NCBI RefSeq assembly: GCF_000382045.1
Contig: NZ_KB907453.1
Coordinates: forward strand, 372,001-436,000
From: Variovorax atrisoli 110B
Lineage (GTDB): Bacteria > Pseudomonadota > Gammaproteobacteria > Burkholderiales > Burkholderiaceae_C
Length of the DNA stretch: 64,000 nt
Direction: 5' to 3'
Shown here piece by piece: positions 43,634 through 52,116 of the stretch (positions are counted from its first letter, which is position 1; every line of letters starts with the position of its first letter). The position numbers were made by a program, and so were the translations under genes. The notes beneath the pieces were generated by a model that saw only the letters and a list, made by a program, of their open reading frames with translations, was not told the origin of the DNA and searched no databases.

Positions 43634-45109
43634 ATGAACGCACTGTTTTCTTCCACCTCCCGCTTTTCGCTTTCGGCGCTCGCGCTGGCCGCCTTGCTCG
43701 CGGGCTGCGCTGTCGGCCCGCGCTACCAGCAGCCGGCCACCGCCGCTTCGGCCAACTGGAAAGAGCAGAAGGCCGCCGAAGGCTGGCTGCCCGCGGCCCC
43801 GGCCGACGCGCTCGACCGCGGCGAGTGGTGGAAGCTCTTCGGCGATGCCACGCTCGACGACCTGGCCGACCGCGTGCAGGTGTCGAACCAGAACATCGCC
43901 GCGGCGGTGGCCAACTACACGCAGGCCCAGGCGCTGGTGCGCGGCGAGCGCGCGGCGCTGTTCCCGTCGGTGTCGCTCACCGGCAGCGGCAGGCGCTCGG
44001 GCACGGTGGGCGGCAGCAGCACCTCGAGCCCGTCGAACAGCTTCACGGCGTCGCTGGGCGCGAGCTGGACGCCCGACGTGTGGGGCCGGCTGCGCGAGGC
44101 GGTCAGCAGTGCGCAGGCCAACGCACAGGCCAGCGAGGCCGACCTGGCCGCGGCGCGGCTCTCGGCCATCGGCGACCTGGCGACCAGCTATTTCTCGCTG
44201 CGCGAGGCCGACGCCGAGATCGTGCTGCTCGACGAGACCATCCAGGGCTACCAGCGCGCCTTCGAGATCACGAGCAACCGCTATGCCGCCGGCATCGCCG
44301 CGCAGACCGACGTGCTGCAGGCGCAGACGCAGCTGGTGAACGCCAAGGCCGACCTCGTGGGGCTGCAGCGCACGCGCGCCACCTACGAGCACGCGATCGC
44401 GGCGCTCATCGGCGTGGCGCCGGCCGACTTCAGCCTGCCTGCCGCCAGGTGGACGCCCACGGTGCCGGGCGTGCCGCTGGGCGTGCCTTCGACGCTGCTG
44501 CAGCGCCGGCCCGACATCGCCGCGGCCGAGCGTTCGGTGGCGGCGGCCAACGCGCAGATCGGCATCGCGCGCGCGGCCTACTTCCCCAACATCGGGCTGA
44601 CCGCGTCGGTCGGCAGCACCAACGTCAGCCGAGTGAAAGACCTCTTCAGCTCTTCCAACACGCTGTGGGGACTGGGGCTTTCGGTGGCGCAGGTGGTGTT
44701 CGATGCGGGCGCGATCGCGGCCAATGTCGATTCGGCGAAGGCGAGCTACGAATCCAGCGTGGCGCGCTACCGCCAGACGGTGCTCACCGCCTTCCAGGCG
44801 GTGGAAGACCAGCTGACCGCGAGCGCCACGCTCGCGCAGCAGGAAGGCCTGCGCCGCGAGGCCTCGGCCGCGGCGGACAAGACCGAGCAGCAGCTGCTCA
44901 ACCGCTACCGTGCCGGGCAGGTGAGCTACACCGACGTGGTCACGGCCCAGGCCGCCGCGCTCAGCGCGCGCCGCACGCTGGTGCAGTTGCAGGTCAACCG
45001 CCAGACCACCGCCATCGCGCTGATCCAGGCGATGGGCGGCGGCTGGCAGGCCGGGTGGATGGATGGCGCCGCGCAGGCGCAGCCGGTCACCTCGCCCGCC
45101 ACGCAGTGA
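43634..45109 (+). CDS. NodT-family outer-membrane efflux lipoprotein
   Basis: A 491-residue TolC-like channel of the RND systems. A lipoprotein signal ends LLAGC (Cys25). The two internal repeats of the OEP domain are visible, each with long coiled-coil helices (LADRVQVSNQNIAAAVANY and similar). It starts 18 bp after mdtC and completes a four-gene efflux operon: adaptor, two pumps, outer-membrane factor. Confidence 0.94.
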   Translation: MNALFSSTSRFSLSALALAALLAGCAVGPRYQQPATAASANWKEQKAAEGWLPAAPADALDRGEWWKLFGDATLDDLADRVQVSNQNIAAAVANYTQAQALVRGERAALFPSVSLTGSGRRSGTVGGSSTSSPSNSFTASLGASWTPDVWGRLREAVSSAQANAQASEADLAAARLSAIGDLATSYFSLREADAEIVLLDETIQGYQRAFEITSNRYAAGIAAQTDVLQAQTQLVNAKADLVGLQRTRATYEHAIAALIGVAPADFSLPAARWTPTVPGVPLGVPSTLLQRRPDIAAAERSVAAANAQIGIARAAYFPNIGLTASVGSTNVSRVKDLFSSSNTLWGLGLSVAQVVFDAGAIAANVDSAKASYESSVARYRQTVLTAFQAVEDQLTASATLAQQEGLRREASAAADKTEQQLLNRYRAGQVSYTDVVTAQAAALSARRTLVQLQVNRQTTAIALIQAMGGGWQAGWMDGAAQAQPVTSPATQ

Positions 45110-45148
45110 GCGCGGCGAGCATCGGTGCCCGGCCGGCGCGGGCCGTCG

Positions 45149-45514
45149 TCAATGCGCCGGGCGGTCGACGGTGTGGCCCAGGTAATCCTTGTCGGTCACC
45201 AGGACCCACAGCGCCAGCACCAGGATCACCGCGGCCACGAGCACCGCGTTGACCATCGCCGTCTCGTTGCTGCGGAACCCGAGCACCCAGGGCGACACCG
45301 CGAGACAGGCTGCCAGCGCGACCTCGGTCCATTCTTCCCACTGTCGGGGCACGAAGGTCGCACCCAGCGCCACCGCGCCGAGCACGATGCCGGTCGCCAC
45401 CATCGTCCACATGGCGGCGGTCATGCCCGAAAAGCCCAGGACCCAGGGCGAGACGATCAGCCAGGCGCCGGCGGCGGCGTTGACGGGGTCTTGCCAATGC
45501 TTCACTTGCTTCAT
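45149..45514 (-). CDS. SPW-repeat membrane protein
   Basis: A 121-residue membrane protein with two copies of the SPWVLGF motif, each at the end of a helix, giving four helices in all. The family is small and of unknown function, often in Burkholderiales and Actinobacteria. I use the ATG at 45514 because AGGAGG lies eight bases before it; ATG 45520 is too close to that site. It lies between the efflux operon (converging) and a kinase-like gene. Confidence 0.85.
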   Translation of the reverse strand: MKQVKHWQDPVNAAAGAWLIVSPWVLGFSGMTAAMWTMVATGIVLGAVALGATFVPRQWEEWTEVALAACLAVSPWVLGFRSNETAMVNAVLVAAVILVLALWVLVTDKDYLGHTVDRPAH

Positions 45515-45602
45515 GGTCATTGCCTCCTGTCGCGACAAGGCGCCGCGACAGTTTTTTGACCCGCGCCGCCGGTGCAGGGTTCCTGCCGGTGCGGCGTCGC
45601 GC

Positions 45603-46607
45603 CTAGAGTGGCAACTCCAATGTTTCCCACTTGCGCAGCATGGCCAGCTGACGGCGGAGGTAGTCGGTGGGCATCGCCTGGGAGCCCCAGACCGGGATGC
45701 GGCCGGCGTATTCGCCGAGCAGCCAGAACTGGCGCGCCGCCATGAAGCGGGGAATGGCGGCGAGGTCTGCGTCGGGCACCGGGCGGGCCTCGCGATAGGC
45801 GTGAATGAAATGGCGCCATTGCTGGGTGGCCTTGTCGCCCAGGACGCCATCCGCCGTGCGGGGATGAAGTATCCACGGATAGACGGCGAGCTCGTAGGCA
45901 AGGTAGCCCGGGCCTGCCTCGTCGAAGTCGAAGAACACGGCCTGGCGCGGCCCATGCGCATCGTCTTCGACGATGAAGTTGTTGCTGCCATGCGCGTCGC
46001 CATGGCAGAGCACATCGCCGAGTTCGCCCTGGCCCAGGATGGCGGCATGCAGGCGCTCGCCGAGCTCCTCGAACTGCGCGCGGAGCTCGGCCGTCATGGT
46101 CGGCGCGCGCAGCAGGCCTTGCAGCGGCCGCAGCAGCAGGTAGTCCAGGTCCAGGCGATAGAGGCTTGCCGGGCCTCGGTAGCTTTCGCCTGCGGTGTGC
46201 AACGAGGCCAGTCCGTGGGCGAAGGCTTCGATGTCGGGGGCGGCGTCGCCGGTGAATTCGCCGCTCAGGTGCTCGAACAGCATCAGCGCGCGCGGGCCTT
46301 CGGGCATCGGCGCCTCGATGGCGATCTGGCCGTCGGCGGTCGGCACGCAGCGCGAGACACGGCAGCCCGTGCGCGACAGGTGGTCGAGCGCAGCCGCCTC
46401 GAACTGCAGGTTGGGGCCGCCGCGAGGCCGGTCGGCGCTCAGCCGCGCCACCACGCGGCGTCCGTCGGCAAAGCCCAGCCGGTAGACCTGGTTGAAGCTG
46501 CGCCGCAGGAATTCGCTCTCGACCACCTTGCCGAGGCCGTAGCGTTCCTCCACGAGCATCGCGATGCTGGCGGCGGTCGGCGTGGATTGCGCGATTTCGA
46601 GTTCCAT
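45603..46607 (-). CDS. SrkA/APH-fold kinase
   Basis: A 334-residue cytosolic kinase of the aminoglycoside-phosphotransferase superfamily, likely the SrkA (YihE) branch, a stress-response Ser/Thr kinase. The catalytic loop is HGDAHGSNN (202-210) and the metal-binding DFD is at 227-229. It is unlikely to be a resistance gene: no aminoglycoside-specific features are visible and the SrkA-like pattern FDFDEAGPGYLAYELA fits. It stands alone, divergent from the TetR gene. Confidence 0.87.
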   Translation of the reverse strand: MELEIAQSTPTAASIAMLVEERYGLGKVVESEFLRRSFNQVYRLGFADGRRVVARLSADRPRGGPNLQFEAAALDHLSRTGCRVSRCVPTADGQIAIEAPMPEGPRALMLFEHLSGEFTGDAAPDIEAFAHGLASLHTAGESYRGPASLYRLDLDYLLLRPLQGLLRAPTMTAELRAQFEELGERLHAAILGQGELGDVLCHGDAHGSNNFIVEDDAHGPRQAVFFDFDEAGPGYLAYELAVYPWILHPRTADGVLGDKATQQWRHFIHAYREARPVPDADLAAIPRFMAARQFWLLGEYAGRIPVWGSQAMPTDYLRRQLAMLRKWETLELPL

Positions 46608-46683
46608 CCCCGGCTCCCCTTGGAAAAAAGGGCGCGATTATGCAGGCCCCCAGCCACCTTCCGGCCCCGGGATTCCACACCCA

Positions 46684-46713
46684 TTGCCAGGCGTCGCGAC
46701 GCATTTCTATAAT
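46684..46713 (+). promoter_or_regulatory. sigma-70 promoter of the TetR gene
   Basis: TTGCCA (46684-46689), 18 bp, TATAAT (46708-46713), a near-perfect -10. It overlaps the palindromic operator at 46712-46729, so the regulator should repress its own gene. Confidence 0.65.
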
Positions 46714-46729
46714 TGAGTACGTACTCAAT
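46712..46729. promoter_or_regulatory. perfect 18-bp palindromic operator
   Basis: ATTGAGTACGTACTCAAT reads the same on both strands, lies 24 bp before the TetR ATG and overlaps the -10 hexamer. Size and place are what one expects for a TetR dimer site. Confidence 0.75.
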
Positions 46730-46753
46730 CAATAAAGAACGCCGTCCCAACCC

Positions 46754-47338
46754 ATGGCCAGACCCAGAAGCGAAGACAAGCGCAATGCGATCCTCGATGC
46801 GGCCATCGCGGAGTTCGCCAGCCGGGGTGCGTGGAGCACGCCCACCTCCGCCATCTCGCGCGCAGCCGGCGTGGCCGAAGGCACGCTCTTCACCTATTTC
46901 GCGAACAAGGAAGTGCTGGTCAACGAGCTCTACCGGCAGCTGAAGACCGAGCTTGCCGAGGTGATGCTCGAAGACTGGCCCGAGCAGGCCGACCCCAAGA
47001 CCAAATACCGCCACATCTGGGACCGCTACGTGTACTGGGGCGTCGACAACCCCGAGAAGTTCAAGGTGGTCTCGCAGCTCAAGGTGTCGGACCAGGTGAG
47101 CGAAGAGAGCAAGGCCGCGGGCATGGCGCCGTTCCTGCGGCTGGAGGTGCTTGCCAGGGAGTGCATCAGCAACGGGTTGATACGCGATCAGCCGCTGCCT
47201 TTCCTCGGCGCGATGCTGGGCGCGATGGCCGAGACCACGATGGCCTTCGTCGCGCAGGCGAAGAGCAGGAAAGGCCGCGCCGGCTACTGCGAGGCCGGCT
47301 TCGAGACCTTCTGGCGCGGCATCGTCGCCGACGCCTGA
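46754..47338 (+). CDS. TetR-family transcriptional regulator
   Basis: A 194-residue repressor. The N-terminal helix-turn-helix runs about residues 25-47 (SAISRAAGVAEGTLFTYFANKEVL, split), followed by a ligand-binding helical domain. It sits 41 bp ahead of the molybdenum hydroxylase genes and has its own perfect operator, so it likely represses itself and perhaps the downstream oxidoreductase in response to a heteroaromatic or aldehyde substrate. Confidence 0.92.
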   Translation: MARPRSEDKRNAILDAAIAEFASRGAWSTPTSAISRAAGVAEGTLFTYFANKEVLVNELYRQLKTELAEVMLEDWPEQADPKTKYRHIWDRYVYWGVDNPEKFKVVSQLKVSDQVSEESKAAGMAPFLRLEVLARECISNGLIRDQPLPFLGAMLGAMAETTMAFVAQAKSRKGRAGYCEAGFETFWRGIVADA

Positions 47339-47379
47339 TCCCATCCTCCACTCACGCATCCCCACGAAGGAACCACGCC

Positions 47380-49650
47380 ATGCCCAAGCTCAAGCGCCGC
47401 CATTTCGTCCTCGGCACGGCGGGCGCCGTCGGTGCCCTCGTCGTCGGATGGGCTGCCACGCCGGTCGCGTCGCGGCTGACGGGGTCGCAGCCCTTGCCTG
47501 CGGCGCCGGGCCAGGTCGCGCTCAACGGCTGGGTCAAGGTGGGCAGCGACAACACGGTCACGCTGATGATGTCGCAGTCGGAAATGGGGCAGGGCACGCA
47601 CACCGGCCTGTCGATGCTGCTGGCCGAGGAGATGGGCGCCTCGCTCGAGCAGATCCGGCTGGAGATGGCCGGCTCGGACGCCATCTACAACAACCAGGCG
47701 GCGATCCTCGATGCGCTGCCTTTCCGGCCCGGCGACGAGGGCGCGATGAAGCGCTCGGCCGAGCACGTGATGGGCAAGCTGCTGCGCGCGATCCCGGGGC
47801 TCTCGGGCACGGGCGGCTCCTCGAGCATCACCGACCAGTGGGTACCGCTGCGCGAAGCCGGCGCGTCGGCGCGGACCATGCTGCTCGGCGCGGCCGCCGT
47901 GCTGTGGCAGGTGCCTGTTGCCGAATGCCGTGCCGAGGCCGGGCGTGTGCTGCACCAGGCCAGCGGCAGGAGCGCCACTTTCGGCGAACTGGCTCCCAAG
48001 GCCGCGCAGCAGCCCCTGCCGACGCAGGTGGCGCTGAAGAAGCCGGCCGATTTCAAGCTCATCGGCCAGCCCGTGCGGCGAATGGACGGCGCCGCCAAGC
48101 TCGACGGCTCCGCCACCTTCGGGCTCGACGTGCTGCCGCCGGGCCTGCTCTACGCGAGCATCGCGATGTGCCCGACCACCGGCGGCCGCGTCGCGAGCTT
48201 CGACGCCACGGCCGCGCAGAAGCTGCCGGGCGTGCGCAAGGTGATGGCGCTGGAGCCGGTCGGCGCCACGCTCATCGGCACCGGCGCCACGCCGGGCGGG
48301 GTGGCCGTCATCGCCGACACCCCTTACCACGCGATGCGCGCCGTGAAGGCGCTCGCCATCGAATGGGACCACGGCCCGGCCGCCAGCCTGTCGAGCTCCG
48401 AGATGATCGAGCGCCTCTCGCAGACCCTGCGCACCAGGCCCGGCAACGCCCGGCTGGACGACGGCGACGTGGCCGGTGCGTTCCGCTCGGCCGCCAAGAC
48501 CATCGAGGCCGAGTACCGTGTGCCCTTCCTGGCCCACGCGACCATGGAGCCGATGAATTGCACCGTGCAGTTCAAGGACGGCAAGGCGACCGTGTGGGCG
48601 CCCACCCAGGCGCCGGGCTTCACGCGCGGTGCGGCGGCCAAGGCGCTGGGCATCGACGCGGACAAGGTCGAGCTGCACGTGACCTACCTCGGCGGCGGCT
48701 TCGGCCGGCGCTACAGCACCGACTTCGTCACCCAGGCCGCCACGCTGGCGCGCGAGACCGGCGGCGCGCCGGTGCAGCTCTTCTGGTCGCGCGAGGAAGA
48801 CATGGCGCACGACTTCTACCGCCCCGCCTACGTGGCGCGCTGCAGGGCGGGCTTCGACGCGGCCGGCGCACTGGTCGCGTGGCAGACCGTCACGGCCGGA
48901 TCGAGCATGGGCGCCCCCTCGCTCATGGACACCGCCACCGACGGCGCCTGGAACACGGCCTATGCCTTCCCCAACGCGCGCGTCGCCCACGTGCCGGTGG
49001 AGTCGGCCATGCCCACGGGCGTTTGGCGATCGGTCGCGCATTCGCAGAACGGCTTCTTCGTCGAGAGCTTCATCGACGAGTGCGCCGCCGCCGCGGGCAA
49101 GGACCCGGTGGCGTTCCGCGCCGCGCTGCTCGCGAAGGACGAGCGCCACCTGCGCGTGCTCAGGCGCGTGGCCGAACTCTCGAACTGGAGCCAGCCGCCG
49201 GCACCGGGGCCCGACGGCGCGAAGCGGGCGCGCGGCCTCGCGATCCACCGTTCCTTCGGCAGCATCGTCGCGCAGGTGGCGGAGGTGTCCGTCTCGCCGG
49301 ACCGGCAGGTGCGGGTGCACCGGGTGACCTGCGTCGTCGACTGCGGCGTGGCCGTCAACCCGAACCTGATCCGCCAGCAGATGGAAGGCGCCATCGTCTA
49401 CGGCCTCTCCGCCGCGCTGCATGGCGAGATCACGGTGGAGAAGGGCCGGGTGCAGCAGAGCAACTTCCACGACTACATGCCGCTGCGCATGAACGAGTGC
49501 CCGGCCATCGAGGTCGAGATCGCCGCCAGCGGCGAAGCGCCAGGCGGCGTGGGCGAGCCCGGCACGCCGCCGATCGCGCCGGCGGTGGCGAACGCGGTGT
49601 TCGCCCTCACGGGCCAGCGGCTGCGCAGCCTGCCGCTCAGGCTCGCCTGA
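47380..49650 (+). CDS. iorB: molybdopterin hydroxylase large subunit, isoquinoline 1-oxidoreductase beta-like
   Basis: A 756-residue molybdenum-cofactor enzyme subunit of the xanthine-oxidase family. The N terminus KRRHFVLGTAGAVGAL is a Tat signal. The Moco-binding regions include GGGFGRRYSTDF and the C-terminal GEAPGGVGEPGTPP with the catalytic-type Glu. The single-polypeptide large subunit with a twin-arginine signal and no FAD subunit is the IorAB/aldehyde-dehydrogenase (periplasmic) type. The 2Fe-2S partner follows 30 bp later. The substrate (N-heteroaromatic or aldehyde) is inferred from family. Confidence 0.9.
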   Translation: MPKLKRRHFVLGTAGAVGALVVGWAATPVASRLTGSQPLPAAPGQVALNGWVKVGSDNTVTLMMSQSEMGQGTHTGLSMLLAEEMGASLEQIRLEMAGSDAIYNNQAAILDALPFRPGDEGAMKRSAEHVMGKLLRAIPGLSGTGGSSSITDQWVPLREAGASARTMLLGAAAVLWQVPVAECRAEAGRVLHQASGRSATFGELAPKAAQQPLPTQVALKKPADFKLIGQPVRRMDGAAKLDGSATFGLDVLPPGLLYASIAMCPTTGGRVASFDATAAQKLPGVRKVMALEPVGATLIGTGATPGGVAVIADTPYHAMRAVKALAIEWDHGPAASLSSSEMIERLSQTLRTRPGNARLDDGDVAGAFRSAAKTIEAEYRVPFLAHATMEPMNCTVQFKDGKATVWAPTQAPGFTRGAAAKALGIDADKVELHVTYLGGGFGRRYSTDFVTQAATLARETGGAPVQLFWSREEDMAHDFYRPAYVARCRAGFDAAGALVAWQTVTAGSSMGAPSLMDTATDGAWNTAYAFPNARVAHVPVESAMPTGVWRSVAHSQNGFFVESFIDECAAAAGKDPVAFRAALLAKDERHLRVLRRVAELSNWSQPPAPGPDGAKRARGLAIHRSFGSIVAQVAEVSVSPDRQVRVHRVTCVVDCGVAVNPNLIRQQMEGAIVYGLSAALHGEITVEKGRVQQSNFHDYMPLRMNECPAIEVEIAASGEAPGGVGEPGTPPIAPAVANAVFALTGQRLRSLPLRLA

Positions 49651-49680
49651 ACAGGGAAAAAAGGAAATAAGGAGCACCCC

Positions 49681-50142
49681 ATGACCACCACGCTCACAGT
49701 CAACGGCAAGGCCGTCACCGTCAACGCCGAGCCCGACACGCCGCTGCTGTGGGTGCTGCGCGGCGAGATGCAGCTCGTCGGCACCAAGTTCGGCTGCGGC
49801 AAGGCGCTGTGCGGCGCCTGCACCGTGCACCTCGACGGCGAGCCGGTGCGCTCCTGCGTCACGCCGCTGGAGGCGGTCGGCAGCCGCGAGGTCACCACCA
49901 TCGAAGGCCTCAAGGGCAGGGAGGCCGACGCCCTGCGCAACGCCTGGAGCGAAGTCGACGTGGTGCAGTGCGGCTACTGCCAGAGCGGCCAGCTCATGTC
50001 GGCCTGCGCGCTGCTCAAAAAGACGCCGAATCCGAGCGATGACGACATTTCTGGCGCCATGAGCGGAAACATTTGTCGCTGTGGCACCTATCCGCGCATC
50101 CGCGCCGCGATCCATGTGGCTGCCCGGAAAGCTGCGGGCTGA
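49681..50142 (+). CDS. iorA: 2Fe-2S subunit of the molybdenum hydroxylase, IorA-like
   Basis: A 153-residue iron-sulfur subunit. The plant-type cluster is bound by CGKALCGAC and a further Cys (RSC), the second cluster by CGYCQSGQ and CRCGTYPRI in the helical C-terminal domain. It has no signal peptide; it would be exported with the Tat-targeted large subunit. No cytochrome subunit gene is adjacent, so the electron acceptor is unknown. Confidence 0.93.
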   Translation: MTTTLTVNGKAVTVNAEPDTPLLWVLRGEMQLVGTKFGCGKALCGACTVHLDGEPVRSCVTPLEAVGSREVTTIEGLKGREADALRNAWSEVDVVQCGYCQSGQLMSACALLKKTPNPSDDDISGAMSGNICRCGTYPRIRAAIHVAARKAAG

Positions 50143-50284
50143 CAGCGAATGCAAAGGTTCTCGTCTTGACGGTCGGGGTGGGACGAGGTAAGGCCTAAGG
50201 TCCCAACTGGTTCACACAGGTTAATAAATTCTCCGCAATCATCGAAAAAGTCCAGGAATAAAAATTTTTACGGAAACTGGGGAT

Positions 50285-51088
50285 ATGAAGCTTTTGTACG
50301 CGGCCGTACCATCCGCGCGGCCCGCTTCCGGCCGTCCCCAGTTTCCACTTTCGATGACCCCCCCAGATCCTTCACGGACCCGAGCGTTGTCCGTGGCCGA
50401 TACCCTGCGTGACCGCATCTTCGACGGCGAGATCGCACCCGGCTCCCACCTGATGGAAATCTCGCTGGCCAACGAGCTCGGCGTGTCGCGCACGCCCGTT
50501 CGCGGCGCCATGGCACGGCTGGCGGACGAGGGGCTGCTCGTCTACCTGCCCAACAAGGGCTTCCAGGTGCGCCGCTTCAACGCCAAGGACGTGTACGACG
50601 CCTTCAGCGTGCGTGCCACGCTGGAGGGCATGTGCTGCCGGCTGATCGCCGAGGTCGGGCTCGACGGCAAGGCGCTGTCGGAACTGACGGCCATGCTCGA
50701 CGAGCAGCACGAGCTGCTGCACCACACCGGCGAATGGTCCGACGGCCGCGCCGCGCGCTGGCAGGACCTTGACGTGGCCTTCCACCAGAAGCTGCTGGCG
50801 CTGGCGGACAACCGCTGGCTCACCGAGGCGGTGCAGCGCGCCAGCCAGCTGCCGATCATCTTCGACAGCAAGCTGCGCCCCCACAACCGGGATGCCTCGA
50901 TGCTGCTGCACAAGCACGAGCAGGCCCTGCAGGCGTTCGCGGACCATTGCCGCATCGTCGAGGCGCTCGGCCGGCAGGAAGCCGGCGTTGCCGAGGCTGC
51001 CATGCGCGACCACATCAACGCCAACCGCGATCTCCTGGTGCTCTACCTGAGCCAGAAGAATCCGAGCCGCACCCGGGCGCTGGCCTGA
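50285..51088 (+). CDS. GntR-family regulator, FCD-domain type
   Basis: A 267-residue FadR-like regulator: winged helix about residues 33-95 (SLANELGVSRTPVRGAMARLADEGLL) and a helical FCD ligand domain with metal-type residues (D..H and H...H: DVAFHQKLL, AAMRDHINANRD). ATG 50285 follows an AT-rich region; ATG 50354 (MTPPDPSRTR) gives a more usual N terminus, so the start is uncertain. The 142-bp upstream gap (50143-50284) is the most AT-rich stretch around and probably holds its promoter. No obvious target is adjacent; it is not clearly linked to the RpiR gene. Confidence 0.87.
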   Translation: MKLLYAAVPSARPASGRPQFPLSMTPPDPSRTRALSVADTLRDRIFDGEIAPGSHLMEISLANELGVSRTPVRGAMARLADEGLLVYLPNKGFQVRRFNAKDVYDAFSVRATLEGMCCRLIAEVGLDGKALSELTAMLDEQHELLHHTGEWSDGRAARWQDLDVAFHQKLLALADNRWLTEAVQRASQLPIIFDSKLRPHNRDASMLLHKHEQALQAFADHCRIVEALGRQEAGVAEAAMRDHINANRDLLVLYLSQKNPSRTRALA

Positions 51089-51116
51089 GGATCCGAACGC
51101 CTGATCGCCCGGGCGG

Positions 51117-51995
51117 TCAGGCCTGCCCCTGTCCTCCGCGCGCGGCCGGCGCCGTGAGGTACGCCCCCGATTCGAAGAGCTGCGCCTCGGTCTCGTCGAT
51201 GCGCCGGATCACCGGCTTGCCGGCGCGGCTGGCGAGAAGTTCGACCAGCGCCTCGGTCACCGCCACCCCGGCTGCGATCGACGGAAAGAACGACGGGCTG
51301 TGGATCGTGAAGAGCAGCGTCTCGTCCGCCAGCAGCGACAGCGGCGAGGCCACGCTGTCGGTGATCGCGACGATGCGGCAGCCCGCCGCCTTGGCTGCCT
51401 TCGCCACCTGCAGCGCCTCGCGCGAATAGGGCGCGAAGCTCGCCACCACCACCGCGTCGCCCTTGGAGAAGGCGCGCTGCTGCATCTCCAGCGAGCCGCC
51501 CTGGCCATCGACCAGGTGCACGCTGGCGCGGAAGAGCCGGTACACGTACACGAAGGAGAACGCGATCGGAAAGCAGGCCCTGAAGCCTGCCGCGTGCACG
51601 GCGGGCGCCTTCTCGATCAGTGCGCACGCCTTCTGCAGCGCATAGCCGCTTTGCTGGTGCGTGGCTTCGAGGTTGCGGCGCTGGACCTCGAACATCTCGC
51701 CGGTCAGCGTCTGGTCGCTGGCACGGCCGACGAGCTGCTTGGCGCGGCCGCCGTAGGTCTCGGAGCCCAGGCCCATCTCCGCGGCGAAGGCCTCCTTGAG
51801 CTGCGGCCAGCCTTCGAAACCCATGTGCTGCGCGAAACGCACGAGCGTGGCGGGCGTGCTCTGCGAGCGAATGCCGACGCTGCGCATCGAGCCGGTGACC
51901 ACCGCGTTGGGGTGGTCGAGCACGTAGCGCGCCACCTCTTGCAGTGCGGGGCTCAGTTCGTTGAAACGCTGGCGGATCTGCTCTTTGGCGCCCAT
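51117..51995 (-). CDS. MurR/RpiR-family regulator
   Basis: A 292-residue regulator: N-terminal HTH (QIRQRFNELSPALQEVARYVLDHPNAV, split at about 5-70) and a SIS sugar-phosphate-type domain (about 125-260: DAVVVASFAPYSREAL, IVAITDSVASPLSLLAD). RpiR proteins often sense phosphosugars, but here the divergent genes concern amino-acid uptake and transamination. Two strong dyads in the intergenic region (52021-52034, 52061-52074) are the likely binding sites. ATG 51995 has a AAGGAG upstream at 11 bp. Confidence 0.9.
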   Translation of the reverse strand: MGAKEQIRQRFNELSPALQEVARYVLDHPNAVVTGSMRSVGIRSQSTPATLVRFAQHMGFEGWPQLKEAFAAEMGLGSETYGGRAKQLVGRASDQTLTGEMFEVQRRNLEATHQQSGYALQKACALIEKAPAVHAAGFRACFPIAFSFVYVYRLFRASVHLVDGQGGSLEMQQRAFSKGDAVVVASFAPYSREALQVAKAAKAAGCRIVAITDSVASPLSLLADETLLFTIHSPSFFPSIAAGVAVTEALVELLASRAGKPVIRRIDETEAQLFESGAYLTAPAARGGQGQA

Positions 51996-52020
51996 GGCGG
52001 TGTGTCTCCTTGGCTGAGTT

Positions 52021-52034
52021 GGAACAAATGTACC
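52021..52034. promoter_or_regulatory. RpiR-type operator, copy 1
   Basis: GGAACAAATGTACC, one mismatch from the perfect dyad at 52061-52074. It lies 26 bp upstream of the RpiR start. Confidence 0.7.
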
Positions 52035-52060
52035 GGAGCAGATGGAACACGGCAGTTGAC

Positions 52061-52074
52061 GGAACAAATGTTCC
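52061..52074. promoter_or_regulatory. RpiR-type operator, copy 2
   Basis: GGAACAAATGTTCC, a perfect dyad with a two-base centre, 40 bp from copy 1 and 43 bp before the aminotransferase ATG. Further GGAAC half-sites are nearby (52044-52048, and complement GTTCC at 52099-52103). Divergent placement suggests joint control of both genes. Confidence 0.78.
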
Positions 52075-52116
52075 AAACAATAATTCGCCGGAAACGTTAG
52101 TTCCAACCACCGAGCC

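Noticed and set aside
45603..46607. Aminoglycoside resistance gene
   Set aside because: The APH-fold motifs fit better with the SrkA stress-kinase branch and there is no mobile context.
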